Shown: positions 24,075-32,656 of the stretch, one piece after another
Layout of the letters: each line of letters starts with the position of its first letter
Numbering within the stretch: the first letter of the stretch is position 1
Assembly (NCBI RefSeq): GCF_001509405.1
Contig: NZ_CP011502.1
Span: forward strand, 3,565,240-3,629,239
Origin: Aeromicrobium erythreum
GTDB taxonomy: Bacteria > Actinomycetota > Actinomycetes > Propionibacteriales > Nocardioidaceae
Reading direction: 5' to 3'
Length of the DNA: 64,000 bases
Made by a program: the position numbers and the translations under genes
Notes under the pieces: generated by a model
The model's database searches: none
Seen by the model: the letters and a program-made list of their open reading frames with translations, nothing else
Told to the model about the DNA's origin: nothing

Positions 24075-25052
24075 TCACGCCGTCGCGGCGGCCAGGACGG
24101 CCAGCTCGTCCTCGCGCGTCAGGCCCGCCGCGCGGGGTCGGTCCAGACCTCGTGCGCGCTCGTCGGCGAGCACCTCGGCGGCCGTCTCCTCGAGCGGGCG
24201 ACGGACGAGCCCCGCGGCCTCCGCCCGGGTGGTGTCGATCCGCATCATGCCGCCGTAGCCGTCGGGCAGCCAGAGCGGCAGTGAGCGCTCGCCCGACCAC
24301 GGCCGCACGTCGATCGCCTCCAGCCGTTCCGGGCCGACGGGCACGAGGCGTCCGCGGAACCCGACGGTCTGCGCGACCCGCAGCAGCGCCTCCCCCAGCG
24401 CGACGCCGTCCCCGGCGACGTTCAGGACCCCCGTGACACCGCGCTCGGCTGCATCCACCGCGAACGTCGCGACGTCGCGCACGTCGACCACCTGGCACCA
24501 GGCTGCCGGCGGGTCGGGCACCAGCACGTCGTCGCGGTCGGCCTGGGCGAACCGCGCCGGCCAGTAGCCGAACCGGTCCGACGGGTCGCCCGGGCCGGCC
24601 AGCAGGCCCGCACGCAGCACGAGCGGGGAGGCGTGCGCGAGGACCGCGCGCTCGCACGCGACCTTGCCCTCGCCGTACTGCTCGGCGTCCACCTCGTCTG
24701 TCGTCACCGCATCGCGCAGCGGGTCGTCCTCGTGCAGCGGTCCCGACAGGTCCGCGTACACGTTGGCGGTGGACACGAACGTCCAGTGGGCGGTCGCGGC
24801 GCCGAGCGCCGACAGGGCGGAGCGGACGTGTCCCGGCTGGCGGGCGACGTCGACGACGGCGTCCCACGGTCCTGCCACCGCGTCGTAGGCGTCGGGACCG
24901 CCGCGGTCGGCACGCACCCAGCGCGCGCCGTCGACGACGTCGCCGCTCTCGCCACGCGCCAGGCACGTGACGTCGTGCCCCCGCTCCAGCGCGCTCCGCG
25001 CGACCTCGCGGCCGAGCCATGCCGTGCCACCGAGCACCAGCCACCGTCCCAT
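24075..25052 (-). CDS. NAD-dependent epimerase/dehydratase family protein
   Basis: 325 residues. Rossmann start WLVLGGTAWLGREVARSALERGH, with FVSTANVYAD as the Ser strand, and the YxxxK pair in YGEGKVACERAVL. This is an atypical extended SDR, of the group close to reductases acting on nucleoside sugars or isoflavones. Later residues include LRAGLLAGPGDPSDRFGYWPARFA and VLNVAGDGVALGEAL. GGTGGAGG sits just before the ATG. It converges with the NmrA-like gene with four bases between the stops. Substrate unknown. Confidence 0.86.
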   Translation of the reverse strand: MGRWLVLGGTAWLGREVARSALERGHDVTCLARGESGDVVDGARWVRADRGGPDAYDAVAGPWDAVVDVARQPGHVRSALSALGAATAHWTFVSTANVYADLSGPLHEDDPLRDAVTTDEVDAEQYGEGKVACERAVLAHASPLVLRAGLLAGPGDPSDRFGYWPARFAQADRDDVLVPDPPAAWCQVVDVRDVATFAVDAAERGVTGVLNVAGDGVALGEALLRVAQTVGFRGRLVPVGPERLEAIDVRPWSGERSLPLWLPDGYGGMMRIDTTRAEAAGLVRRPLEETAAEVLADERARGLDRPRAAGLTREDELAVLAAATA

Positions 25053-25125
25053 GCCTCCACCTGAGCAGGACGGGCGCCGACTCGCCAGAGGTGTTCACCG
25101 AGGGCTGACGGCCTAGGCTCAGGGC

Positions 25126-25428
25126 ATGGCCTCCATCAGCACTCTCTCCGTCACCGGGACCGCCTCGACCCGCGAGAAGGTCGCGCTGCCCGACGGCGGC
25201 GTGCTCACGGTCAAGCTCGTCTCGCCCGACGGCGAGGTGCTGGCCGCCTCCGCCAGCGTCGCCGGCGACGGACCCACCCCGTTCGAGCTGTCCGTCGACG
25301 CGGCGCTCGTCCCCGACCCCGACACCCTGCGTCTCTGGGCGATGCTGCGCACCGACGTCGGCGTGTGGGGCACCCCCGAGCTGGTCACCGTGCGCGAGGA
25401 GCTGCAGCTGTCACGAGTCGACGCCTGA
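25126..25428 (+). CDS. YbaY-like beta-barrel domain protein
   Basis: 100 residues, no signal peptide. The pattern GTASTREKVALPDGGVLTVKLVS, then PTPFELSVDAALVPDPDTLRLWAMLRTDVGVWGT resembles the YbaY/YscW lipoprotein domain. In Actinobacteria this domain is often found without lipidation. TAGGCT lies six bases before the ATG, predicting a leaderless transcript. Its TGA overlaps the ATG of the ABC exporter gene, so the two are co-translated. Possibly an accessory of the exporter; function unknown. Confidence 0.7.
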   Translation: MASISTLSVTGTASTREKVALPDGGVLTVKLVSPDGEVLAASASVAGDGPTPFELSVDAALVPDPDTLRLWAMLRTDVGVWGTPELVTVREELQLSRVDA

Positions 25429-27389
25429 TGCCACGGGGTGCCCAGGTCACGCACCTGTCGCGGGAGGAGGTCGCCGCCGCCGACAGCCCCGTGCTCGGAC
25501 GCATCGCCTCCCTGCTGCGGCCCTACCGCCGACAGCTGGTGCTCGTCTGCGTCGCCGTCGTGGCCGGCGCGGCGCTGACGTCGGTCATCCCGTTCCTCAC
25601 CCGCGCCGTGTTCGACCAGGCGCTCTTCCCCACCGACGGCGGCCCCGCCGACCTCGGCCTGCTCGGACGGCTCGTCGGGCTCATGTGCCTCATCCCGGTC
25701 GTGACGGCCCTGATCTCGGTCGGGCAGAACTGGCTCACCGCCACGATCGGCAACTCCGCGATGGCCGACCTGCGCAGCCAGCTGTTCGCCCACCTGCAGA
25801 CGATGGAGCTCGCGTTCTTCACGGCCACGAAGACCGGTGCCATCCAGTCGCGGCTCGCCAACGACGTGGCCGGCGTGCGGACGGTGCTCACCGACACTGC
25901 GACGACCATCCTGCAGAACACGGTCACGGTCGTCGCCGCCGTCGTCTCCATGGTGCTGCTGTCGTGGCAGCTGACGGTCCTGACGCTGGTGCTCATGCCG
26001 GCGTTCATCGCCATCCAGCTGCGGGTCGGTCGACGTCGCCAGAAGCTCGCGCGCCGCACGCAGGAGTCGCTGTCGGAGATGACCGCGATCACCGAGGAGT
26101 CGCTGAGCGTCTCGGGCATCCTGTTGTCGAAGGTGTTCGGCCGCGCCGAGTCCGAGACGGAACGCTACCGCGAGGCCAACCGGGAGCAGGCGCGCCTGCA
26201 GGTGGCGCAGGCGATGACCGGCCGCACGTTCTTCGCGACGGTCCAGACGTTCTTCGCGATCACGCCGGCCCTCATCTACCTGCTGGCCGGGCTGATGATC
26301 ACCGGCAGCCTGCCCGGTGGGGCCGACGCGCTCACCGCCGGGACGCTCGTCGCGTTCACGACGCTCCAGGCCCGGCTCCAGATGCCGCTGCTGCAGCTGA
26401 TGCGCGTGACGCTCGACGTCCAGACGTCGCTCGCCCTGTTCCGCCGCATCTTCGAGTACCTCGACCTCCAGCCTGCCGTGGTCGAGAGGCCGGGTGCCGT
26501 CGCGCTGCCCACGGTGCGGGGCGAGGTCGAGATGCGTGGCGTCTGGTTCCGCTACCCCGAGCCGCGCTCGCTCAGCGGGGGGCGGACCGGCGACCGGTTC
26601 GGCGACTCGACGGTGCGCATCGACCGGCCCGACGGCGTCGCCGCGCCCGTGCCCGACGACGCCTGGGCCCTGCGCGACGTGTCGCTGCGCGTCGAGCCGG
26701 GCCAGCTGGCGGCCATCGTCGGGCCGTCGGGATCGGGCAAGACGACCGCCACCTACCTGGTCCCACGCTTCTACGACGTCACCCGTGGTGCCGTGCTGAT
26801 CGACGGCCACGACGTGCGCGACCTGACCCTCGACACCGTCACCGGCGCCGTCGGCATGGTGACGCAGGAGCCGTACCTGTTCCACGGCACCATCCGCGAC
26901 AACCTCGCCTACGCCCGGCCCGACGCGAGTGCCGAGGAGATCGAGCAGGCTGCCCGCGACGCCAACATCCACGACCGGATCCTCAGCTTCGCCGACGGTT
27001 ACGAGACCGTCACGGGCGAGCGCGGCTACCGGCTGTCCGGCGGCGAGAAGCAACGGCTCGCGATCGCCCGCGTGCTGCTCGCCGACCCCCGCATCCTCAT
27101 CCTCGACGAGGCCACCTCGGCCCTCGACACCGAGACCGAGCGGCTCGTGCAGCAGGCCCTCGAGCGCGCCCGCGCCAACCGCACGACCATCGCCATCGCG
27201 CACCGGCTGTCGACCATCCACGACGCCGACGTCATCTTCGGCGTCGAGGACGGGCAGGTCGTCGAGCAGGGCACCCACGACGAGCTGCTGGCTGCTGGCG
27301 GCCTCTACGCCCGCCTCTACGTCGAGCAGTTCCAGTCCGGTCGGGGCCCGCGGCGCGCCGACGAGCGCCGGGCGGACGTCAGCGTGTGA
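25428..27389 (+). CDS. ABC exporter, fused membrane and ATPase domains
   Basis: 653 residues from ATG 25428. Six-helix ABC_membrane domain (residues about 25-330, with ETERYREANREQARLQ coupling helix region), then the nucleotide-binding domain: Walker A GPSGSGKTT (about 434), Q loop VTQEPYLFHGTIRDNLAYA, signature LSGGEKQRLAIARVLL, Walker B ILILDEATSALD and H-loop IAIAHRLSTI. This is the MsbA/LmrA type of homodimer-forming half-transporter. A linker of about 40 residues precedes the ATPase (ERGSG-like, with SGGRTGDRFGDST). Substrate unknown. ATG overlaps the previous stop (TGATG). Confidence 0.94.
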   Translation: MPRGAQVTHLSREEVAAADSPVLGRIASLLRPYRRQLVLVCVAVVAGAALTSVIPFLTRAVFDQALFPTDGGPADLGLLGRLVGLMCLIPVVTALISVGQNWLTATIGNSAMADLRSQLFAHLQTMELAFFTATKTGAIQSRLANDVAGVRTVLTDTATTILQNTVTVVAAVVSMVLLSWQLTVLTLVLMPAFIAIQLRVGRRRQKLARRTQESLSEMTAITEESLSVSGILLSKVFGRAESETERYREANREQARLQVAQAMTGRTFFATVQTFFAITPALIYLLAGLMITGSLPGGADALTAGTLVAFTTLQARLQMPLLQLMRVTLDVQTSLALFRRIFEYLDLQPAVVERPGAVALPTVRGEVEMRGVWFRYPEPRSLSGGRTGDRFGDSTVRIDRPDGVAAPVPDDAWALRDVSLRVEPGQLAAIVGPSGSGKTTATYLVPRFYDVTRGAVLIDGHDVRDLTLDTVTGAVGMVTQEPYLFHGTIRDNLAYARPDASAEEIEQAARDANIHDRILSFADGYETVTGERGYRLSGGEKQRLAIARVLLADPRILILDEATSALDTETERLVQQALERARANRTTIAIAHRLSTIHDADVIFGVEDGQVVEQGTHDELLAAGGLYARLYVEQFQSGRGPRRADERRADVSV

Positions 27390-27453
27390 CCCGCCGTCCC
27401 GTCGCCGCCCCGCGCGGGCGGCTTCCGTCGGGGCTCAGCGCTACCGTCGTCGC

Positions 27454-28254
27454 GTGATCGCTCGAGTCGAAGGGACGGGTCGCCCCCTCGTCGTGCTGCA
27501 CGGCTTCGGGGTGGACCACCGGATCATGCTGCCGCTCGAGTCCATGGTGAGCGACGTGTCCTGGCGCCGCGTGTACGTCGACCTGTCCTGGGCGGAGGCC
27601 GTGCACGACGCGGCCGCCTCGAGCGCGCAGGACGTGGCCGAGGGCGTCCTGGCCGAGGTCGAGGAGCACCTCGGCACCGAGCCGTTCGCCGTGATCGGGA
27701 ACTCCTTCGGGGGGATGATCGCGCGGTGGCTCGCGCACGAGCGTCGAATCCGAGTCCTCGGTCTGGCCACCGTCGCCGGGCTTGTCCAACCGGACCACGC
27801 TGCACGCGACGTCCCGCCACGCACGGTCCTGCACCGCGACGACGCGGTCCTCGAGCGCGCCGGCGACGCACGCGACGACTTCGCGGCGATGAGCGTCGTG
27901 CAGGACGCTCGTTCGCTGGAGTCGTTCGAGGAGTACGTCCTCCCCGGCCTGCGCGGCGCGGACCCGGGCGCCATGGAGCGCATTGCGTCGGCGTACGCCC
28001 TCCCCGCGGTGCCCGAGGTGGCGCACCCGGAGCCCTTCGCCGCACCCACGCTGCACGTCCTCGGACGGCAGGACCACGTGGTCGGCTACGAGGACGCGCT
28101 CACCCTGCGCGACCACTACCCACGCGGCACCTACGCAGTCCTCGACACGGCCGGCCACAACGTCCACCTCGAGCAGCCCGGTGTCACGGGTGCCCTCGTC
28201 CGGGACTGGCTCGCGCGCGTCGACCGTCACGCAGAGCACCACGGCACGGCGTGA
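27454..28254 (+). CDS. Alpha/beta-hydrolase fold enzyme
   Basis: 266 residues from GTG 27454. It has the oxyanion motif VVLHGFGVDH, the nucleophile elbow GNSFGGMIARWLA (Ser), a cap region, Asp in LHVLGRQDHVV and the catalytic His in TAGHNVHLEQP. TACCGT at 27442-27447 is six bases upstream of the GTG. It is separate from the ABC gene by 64 bases. The elbow G-N-S-F-G-G is typical for non-haem epoxide hydrolases and esterases. Substrate unknown. Confidence 0.9.
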   Translation: MIARVEGTGRPLVVLHGFGVDHRIMLPLESMVSDVSWRRVYVDLSWAEAVHDAAASSAQDVAEGVLAEVEEHLGTEPFAVIGNSFGGMIARWLAHERRIRVLGLATVAGLVQPDHAARDVPPRTVLHRDDAVLERAGDARDDFAAMSVVQDARSLESFEEYVLPGLRGADPGAMERIASAYALPAVPEVAHPEPFAAPTLHVLGRQDHVVGYEDALTLRDHYPRGTYAVLDTAGHNVHLEQPGVTGALVRDWLARVDRHAEHHGTA

Positions 28255-28269
28255 GCGGTCGAGCTGCGG

Positions 28270-29724
28270 TCAGAGGCCGCCGAGGCCCACGTACTTCGTC
28301 TCGAGGTACTCCTCGATGCCCTCGGCACCGCCCTCGCGGCCGAAGCCGGACGCCTTGACGCCGCCGAAGGGGGCGGCCGGGTTCGAGACAATGCCCTGGT
28401 TCATGCCGACCATGCCCGTCTCGAGGCCCTCGTAGACCTTCACCGCGCGGGCGTAGTCGGTGGTGAACGCGTAGGCGACGAGGCCGTACTCGGTGTCGTT
28501 CGCCATGCGGATCGCGTCGTCGTCGTCGGTGAACGTGAAGATCGGCGCGACCGGGCCGAAGATCTCCTCGGTCGACACCTTCGCCGACAGCGGCACGTCG
28601 GTGAGGACGGTCGGCGGGTAGAACCAGCCGGGGCCGTCGGGCACCTGGCCGCCGGTGACCACGGTGGCGCCCTTCTCGACGGCGTCGTCGACGAGCTCAG
28701 CCACCTTGTCGCGCTGCTTCTCCTCCACCAACGGGCCGACCTTCACGTCGTCCTCCAGGCCGGGGCCGATCTTCAGGGCGCCCATCTTCTCGGCGAGCTT
28801 GGAGGAGAACTCCTCGGCGACGTCGGCGTGGACGATGAACCGGTTGGCGGCCGTGCACGCCTCGCCGATGTTGCGCATCTTCGCGAGCATCGCGCCCTCG
28901 ACCGCCGCGTCGACGTCGGCGTCGGCGAAGACGAGGAACGGTGCGTTGCCGCCGAGCTCCATCGACACCCGCAGCAGGCCCTCGGCGCTCTGCTCGACGA
29001 GGGAGCGCCCGACCTCGGTGGAACCGGTGAAGGTGAGCTTGCGCAGCCGCGGGTCGCGGATGATGGGCTCCATCACCTCGCCGGTGCTCCTGGTCGTGAC
29101 GACGTTGAGCACGCCCTCGGGCACGCCAGACTCCTCGAGCACCTTCGCCAGCCACAGCATGGTGAGCGGGGTGAGGCCGGCGGGCTTGACGACCATCGTG
29201 CAGCCGGCGGCGATGGCGGGCGCGATCTTGCGGGTACCCATCGCGAGCGGGAAGTTCCAGGGCGTGATCATCAGGCACGGGCCGACGGGCTGCTTCAGGG
29301 TCAGCAGGCGGGTGGCGCCGTTCGGCGCGACGGAGTAGCGGCCCGACACCCGGACGGCCTCCTCGGAGAACCAGCGCAGGAACTCGGCGCCGTAGGTGAT
29401 CTCGGCCTGGCTCTCGCTGAGCGGCTTGCCCATCTCGAGCGTCATGATCGTGGCGAGCTCGTCGGCGCGGTCGACGACCGTCTCGAACGCCGAGCGCAGG
29501 ATCTCCCCGCGGTCGCGCGGCGGCACCTTGGCCCAGTCGGGCTGCGCAGCGACGGCGGCGTCGATGGCAGCCTTGCCGTCCTCCACGGTCCCGTTCGCGA
29601 CCTCCACCAGCGTCGAGCCGTCCGCGGGGTTCTCGACGGCGAAGGTCGCACCGCCGGTCGCGTCGCGCCAGGAGCCGCCGATGAAGAGCTGGGTGGGGAC
29701 GTCGGGCAGTGCGGAGGAGGTCAT
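28270..29724 (-). CDS. gabD: NAD(P)-dependent succinate-semialdehyde dehydrogenase family protein
   Basis: 484 residues, normal length. The aldehyde dehydrogenase landmarks are present: TPWNFPLAMGTRKIAPAIAAG, FTGSTEVGRSL, catalytic Glu in SMELGGNAP, catalytic Cys in GEACTAANR, and EEIFGPVAPIF. Residue usage around KPAGLTPLTMLWLAKVL and NQGIVSNPAAPFGGVKASGFG matches GabD-type enzymes, which oxidise succinate semialdehyde from GABA. TAGCCT is six bases before the ATG on the minus strand, predicting a leaderless transcript. The substrate assignment is by family. Confidence 0.88.
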   Translation of the reverse strand: MTSSALPDVPTQLFIGGSWRDATGGATFAVENPADGSTLVEVANGTVEDGKAAIDAAVAAQPDWAKVPPRDRGEILRSAFETVVDRADELATIMTLEMGKPLSESQAEITYGAEFLRWFSEEAVRVSGRYSVAPNGATRLLTLKQPVGPCLMITPWNFPLAMGTRKIAPAIAAGCTMVVKPAGLTPLTMLWLAKVLEESGVPEGVLNVVTTRSTGEVMEPIIRDPRLRKLTFTGSTEVGRSLVEQSAEGLLRVSMELGGNAPFLVFADADVDAAVEGAMLAKMRNIGEACTAANRFIVHADVAEEFSSKLAEKMGALKIGPGLEDDVKVGPLVEEKQRDKVAELVDDAVEKGATVVTGGQVPDGPGWFYPPTVLTDVPLSAKVSTEEIFGPVAPIFTFTDDDDAIRMANDTEYGLVAYAFTTDYARAVKVYEGLETGMVGMNQGIVSNPAAPFGGVKASGFGREGGAEGIEEYLETKYVGLGGL

Positions 29725-29834
29725 GTCCCGAGGCTACGACGGTCGCGGCCGGTCGGCACCTGGTGACCTTAGCCTCACTGCAAGCATGGCCTTTGTCCGT
29801 ATTCTTTCGCTTCTGTGTTCGGTATCATAGAGGC

Positions 29835-31007
29835 ATGTCCAGTACGCAGCTCGCCGACCGGCTCGAGGCCGTCGCCGCCGAGCTGCGTGCGTACCCGACG
29901 CCCACCGATGCGTTGCGGCTGCTGCAGGGGCTCTCCAACGCGATCGACGCGGAGAAGGTGGTCCTGGTCGCGGACGTGGACGAGCATCGGGACTTCGAGG
30001 CCGAGGGCTGCTCGAGCCTGAAGAACTGGCTGCGCGACCAGCTGCACCTCGACGGCAAGCAGGCGGGCCAGCTGGTCCGCTCGAGTCGGACCCTGCGCGA
30101 CATGCCCGACCTGGAGTCACTCGCCGTCGAAGGTGCCGTCTCCCTCGACCACGTCGACGCGTTCACCTACGCCGCCAAGCACATCGACCCCATGGTCGTC
30201 GAGCAGTGCATGAACCCACTGCTCGACCTGGCCACCCACGCAGCACCCACGACAGTGCGTCAAGCCGTCAAGAAGTTGCGCGCCACCGCCCACCCCGATG
30301 ACCTCGACGAGGCCTGGATCAAGGGCATGGACCGCCACGACCTCAAGGTCTCCGTCGTCGGCGACGGCGTCGCCGTCACCGGGTTCCTGCCCTTCGACAC
30401 CGGCACCAAGCTCAAGACCGTCCTCCAGTCACTGTCCGCGCCCACCTGCGCCGAGGACGACCGACCCGTCAGCATCCGCCGCGTCACCGCCCTCGACGCC
30501 CTGCTGTCCTCGGTACTCGACTCCGGCCTGCCCCAGGACAAGGGCGTGCGCCCCCACGTGGACCTGACCGTCGACCTGTCCCGGCTCGCTCACAACCCCG
30601 AGACCGCCACCGCCGAGCTCGCCGGCTTCGGCACCATCGGCCCCGGCCAGCTGCAGCAGATGCTCTGCGACAGCGACCTCACCCCCATCCTGACCGCCGG
30701 CAGACACAGCGTCCTCGACGTCGGCCGCACCCACCGCCTCGCCACACCCCAACAACGCAAGGCAGTCGTCAACCGACAAGGCGGCACCTGCGCAGGCCCC
30801 GGCTGCAGAGGACCCGTGGTCCACGTCCACCACGTCGAGTACTGGTCCGAAGGCGGACCGACTGACCTCGCCAACCTCATCGGGCTCTGTCCGAGATGTC
30901 ACTCAGCGGTGCACCAAGGGTTCTTCACCATCGACCCCGACACCCACCAGACCCACCGCACCCTCAGGACCCGACGCACCAACGCCCGTCGCACCCGAGC
31001 CGGCTGA
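29835..31007 (+). CDS. DUF222 domain protein with HNH endonuclease motif
   Basis: 390 residues. DUF222 domain 1-300 (helical, RVTALDALLSSVLDSGLPQDK region) and a C-terminal HNH nuclease: RQGGTCAGPGC, VHVHHVEYWSEGGPTDLANL, LCPRCHSAVHQ. This family occurs in multiple copies in Nocardioidaceae and mycobacteria (13E12-type repeats), with unknown biological role. TATCAT at 29823-29828 is six bases before ATG 29835. The region just upstream (29780-29834) is markedly AT-richer than its surroundings. Likely a mobile or repeat-family gene. Confidence 0.9.
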   Translation: MSSTQLADRLEAVAAELRAYPTPTDALRLLQGLSNAIDAEKVVLVADVDEHRDFEAEGCSSLKNWLRDQLHLDGKQAGQLVRSSRTLRDMPDLESLAVEGAVSLDHVDAFTYAAKHIDPMVVEQCMNPLLDLATHAAPTTVRQAVKKLRATAHPDDLDEAWIKGMDRHDLKVSVVGDGVAVTGFLPFDTGTKLKTVLQSLSAPTCAEDDRPVSIRRVTALDALLSSVLDSGLPQDKGVRPHVDLTVDLSRLAHNPETATAELAGFGTIGPGQLQQMLCDSDLTPILTAGRHSVLDVGRTHRLATPQQRKAVVNRQGGTCAGPGCRGPVVHVHHVEYWSEGGPTDLANLIGLCPRCHSAVHQGFFTIDPDTHQTHRTLRTRRTNARRTRAG

Positions 31008-31011
31008 GCCG

Positions 31012-31902
31012 CTACCGCACGCGGCGGACGAGTGCGGAGCGGTCGAACACCTCCGGGTGCAGCACCGACGCGAACGCCTCGACCCCGTCCACGAGTCGCG
31101 GACCGGGTCGCACCACCACGGCGTTGCCGTCGACGGCCCACACCTGGGTGTCCGGGAGCTCCCGCGCGACGACCTCGGCCTGCTCGGCGGCGCCGTCGAG
31201 GCCGAAGCCGCACGGTGCCACCAGGACCACCTCGGGACGCTCCGCCCGCAGCGCGTCCCAGCCCGACGGACCCGACGGCGTCCCCGCGTGCATCCCGACG
31301 GGCTCGCCACCGGCGGCTGCCACCTGGTCCGGGATCCAGTGACCGCCCGTGAAGAGCGGGTCCACCCACTCGACCACGGACACCCGAGGACGCTGGCGGC
31401 CAGCCACACGGGCCTCCACGTCGGCCAGCCTCCCGCGCAGACTCGCCACCACCGCACGGCCGCGGTCGACGACACCAGCCGCGGCAGCCACCTGCTCCAC
31501 CGACACCAGCACGTCGTCCAACGTGTGCGGGTCGAGCGTCAGCACCTCGGCGCTGCACCCGAGGTGTGCCAGTGCCTCGTCCACCCGGTCGGTCGGCAGG
31601 GCGCACACCCGGCACAGGTCCTGCGTCAGGACGAGGTCCGGGTCGACGTCGGCGAGCGCACCCTCGTCGAGGGTGTAGAGGTCGACACCCTCCTCACGCC
31701 GCGCCCGCACGTAGGCGTCGATCTCGCCCGGCGTCCACCCGCTCGTGTCGGCGCCCGTCACCACCACGCGGTGCTCCGTGCGCGCCGACACCGGCTCGTC
31801 GCACTCGAACGTGACGGCCGCGAGCCGGTGCTGCAGACCCAGGGCGTACACGATCTCCGTCGCCGACGGCAGCAGCGACGCGATCCTGCGCGCGTCGCTC
31901 AC
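31012..31902 (-). CDS. BtuF-like periplasmic (cobalamin/iron) binding protein domain
   Basis: 296 residues from GTG 31902. Two Rossmann-like lobes joined by a long helix: RIASLLPSATEIVYALGLQHRLAAVTFECD, VDPDLVLTQDLCRVCALP, LDDVLVSVEQVAAAAGV and RPEVVLVAPCGF. No signal peptide or lipobox is visible, unlike transporter-linked proteins, so it is probably a cytosolic cobalamin-binding-type protein of COG0614. The GTG overlaps the DedA stop (GTGA). No permease or ATPase gene is next to it. Ligand uncertain. Confidence 0.86.
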   Translation of the reverse strand: MSDARRIASLLPSATEIVYALGLQHRLAAVTFECDEPVSARTEHRVVVTGADTSGWTPGEIDAYVRARREEGVDLYTLDEGALADVDPDLVLTQDLCRVCALPTDRVDEALAHLGCSAEVLTLDPHTLDDVLVSVEQVAAAAGVVDRGRAVVASLRGRLADVEARVAGRQRPRVSVVEWVDPLFTGGHWIPDQVAAAGGEPVGMHAGTPSGPSGWDALRAERPEVVLVAPCGFGLDGAAEQAEVVARELPDTQVWAVDGNAVVVRPGPRLVDGVEAFASVLHPEVFDRSALVRRVR

Positions 31903-32591
31903 TGGGGGCGGCGGGGACGGCGGCGCGGGTAGCGCGGCAGCTGCCGCACCCGCACCACCACGAACACGGCGATGACGAGCAGCACCGCCAGGATCACCAG
32001 CTTCTGGAACGTGTCGGCATAGGGCTCGACCTGCTCCCAGTTCTCGCCCAGCCGGTAGCCGGCCACCACGAAGATGCTGTTCCAGATCAGGCTGCCCGCC
32101 GTCGTCAGCGCCAGGAACAGGCCGAACGACATGCACTCCACGCCCGCGGGAAGCGAGATCAGGCTGCGGAAGATCGGGACCATCCGGCCGAAGAAGATCG
32201 CCTTGGTGCCGTGCTTCGCGAACCACGCCTCCGTCCGCTCGAGGTCGCTGACCTTCAGCAGCGGCACCTTCTCGAACACCCACACCGTGCGGTCGCGGCC
32301 GTAGGCGCGGCCCAACCAGTAGAGGATCGCCGCGCCGATCACCGAGCCCGCCGTCGTCGCGAACAGCGCTCCCGCGAGGCTGAACGTGCCCTGCGCGGCG
32401 GCGAAGCCGGCCAGCGGCAGGATGATCTCGCTCGGGATCGGCGGGAAGATGTTGTCGGCGCCGACCGCGAGGGCCACGCCGAACAGGCCCAGCTTCTCCA
32501 TTAGGTCGACCGTCAGACCGGCCAGGCCGCTGTCCGGACCCGTCGAGGTGGCGGACTGCACGAGGGCGGACGTCACGGCTGCGCTGATCAC
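31899..32591 (-). CDS. DedA-family membrane protein
   Basis: 230 residues from GTG 32591; TACCCT lies six bases upstream on the minus strand. DedA/VTT features: ADNIFPPIPSEIILPLAGFAAAQ, AGSVIGAAILYWLGRAYGRDR, FFGRMVPIFRSLISLPAGVECM with the conserved Arg and Pro residues, and a final AGYRLGENWEQV helix region. The family moves lipid carriers or cations across the membrane and supports envelope homeostasis. Alternative start at 32633 would add 14 residues and overlap the divergent promoter. It overlaps the BtuF-like gene by four bases. Confidence 0.93.
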   Translation of the reverse strand: MISAAVTSALVQSATSTGPDSGLAGLTVDLMEKLGLFGVALAVGADNIFPPIPSEIILPLAGFAAAQGTFSLAGALFATTAGSVIGAAILYWLGRAYGRDRTVWVFEKVPLLKVSDLERTEAWFAKHGTKAIFFGRMVPIFRSLISLPAGVECMSFGLFLALTTAGSLIWNSIFVVAGYRLGENWEQVEPYADTFQKLVILAVLLVIAVFVVVRVRQLPRYPRRRPRRPQ

Positions 32592-32656
32592 CAGGCGAGG
32601 GTACCTGCGCGCACCCGAGCCAGGGTCCGACACGGACCCGGGGCTACCGTCGCGGT

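Noticed and set aside
25119..27278. Minus-strand frame of 719 residues
   Set aside because: Shadow of the ABC exporter gene; no recognisable motif.
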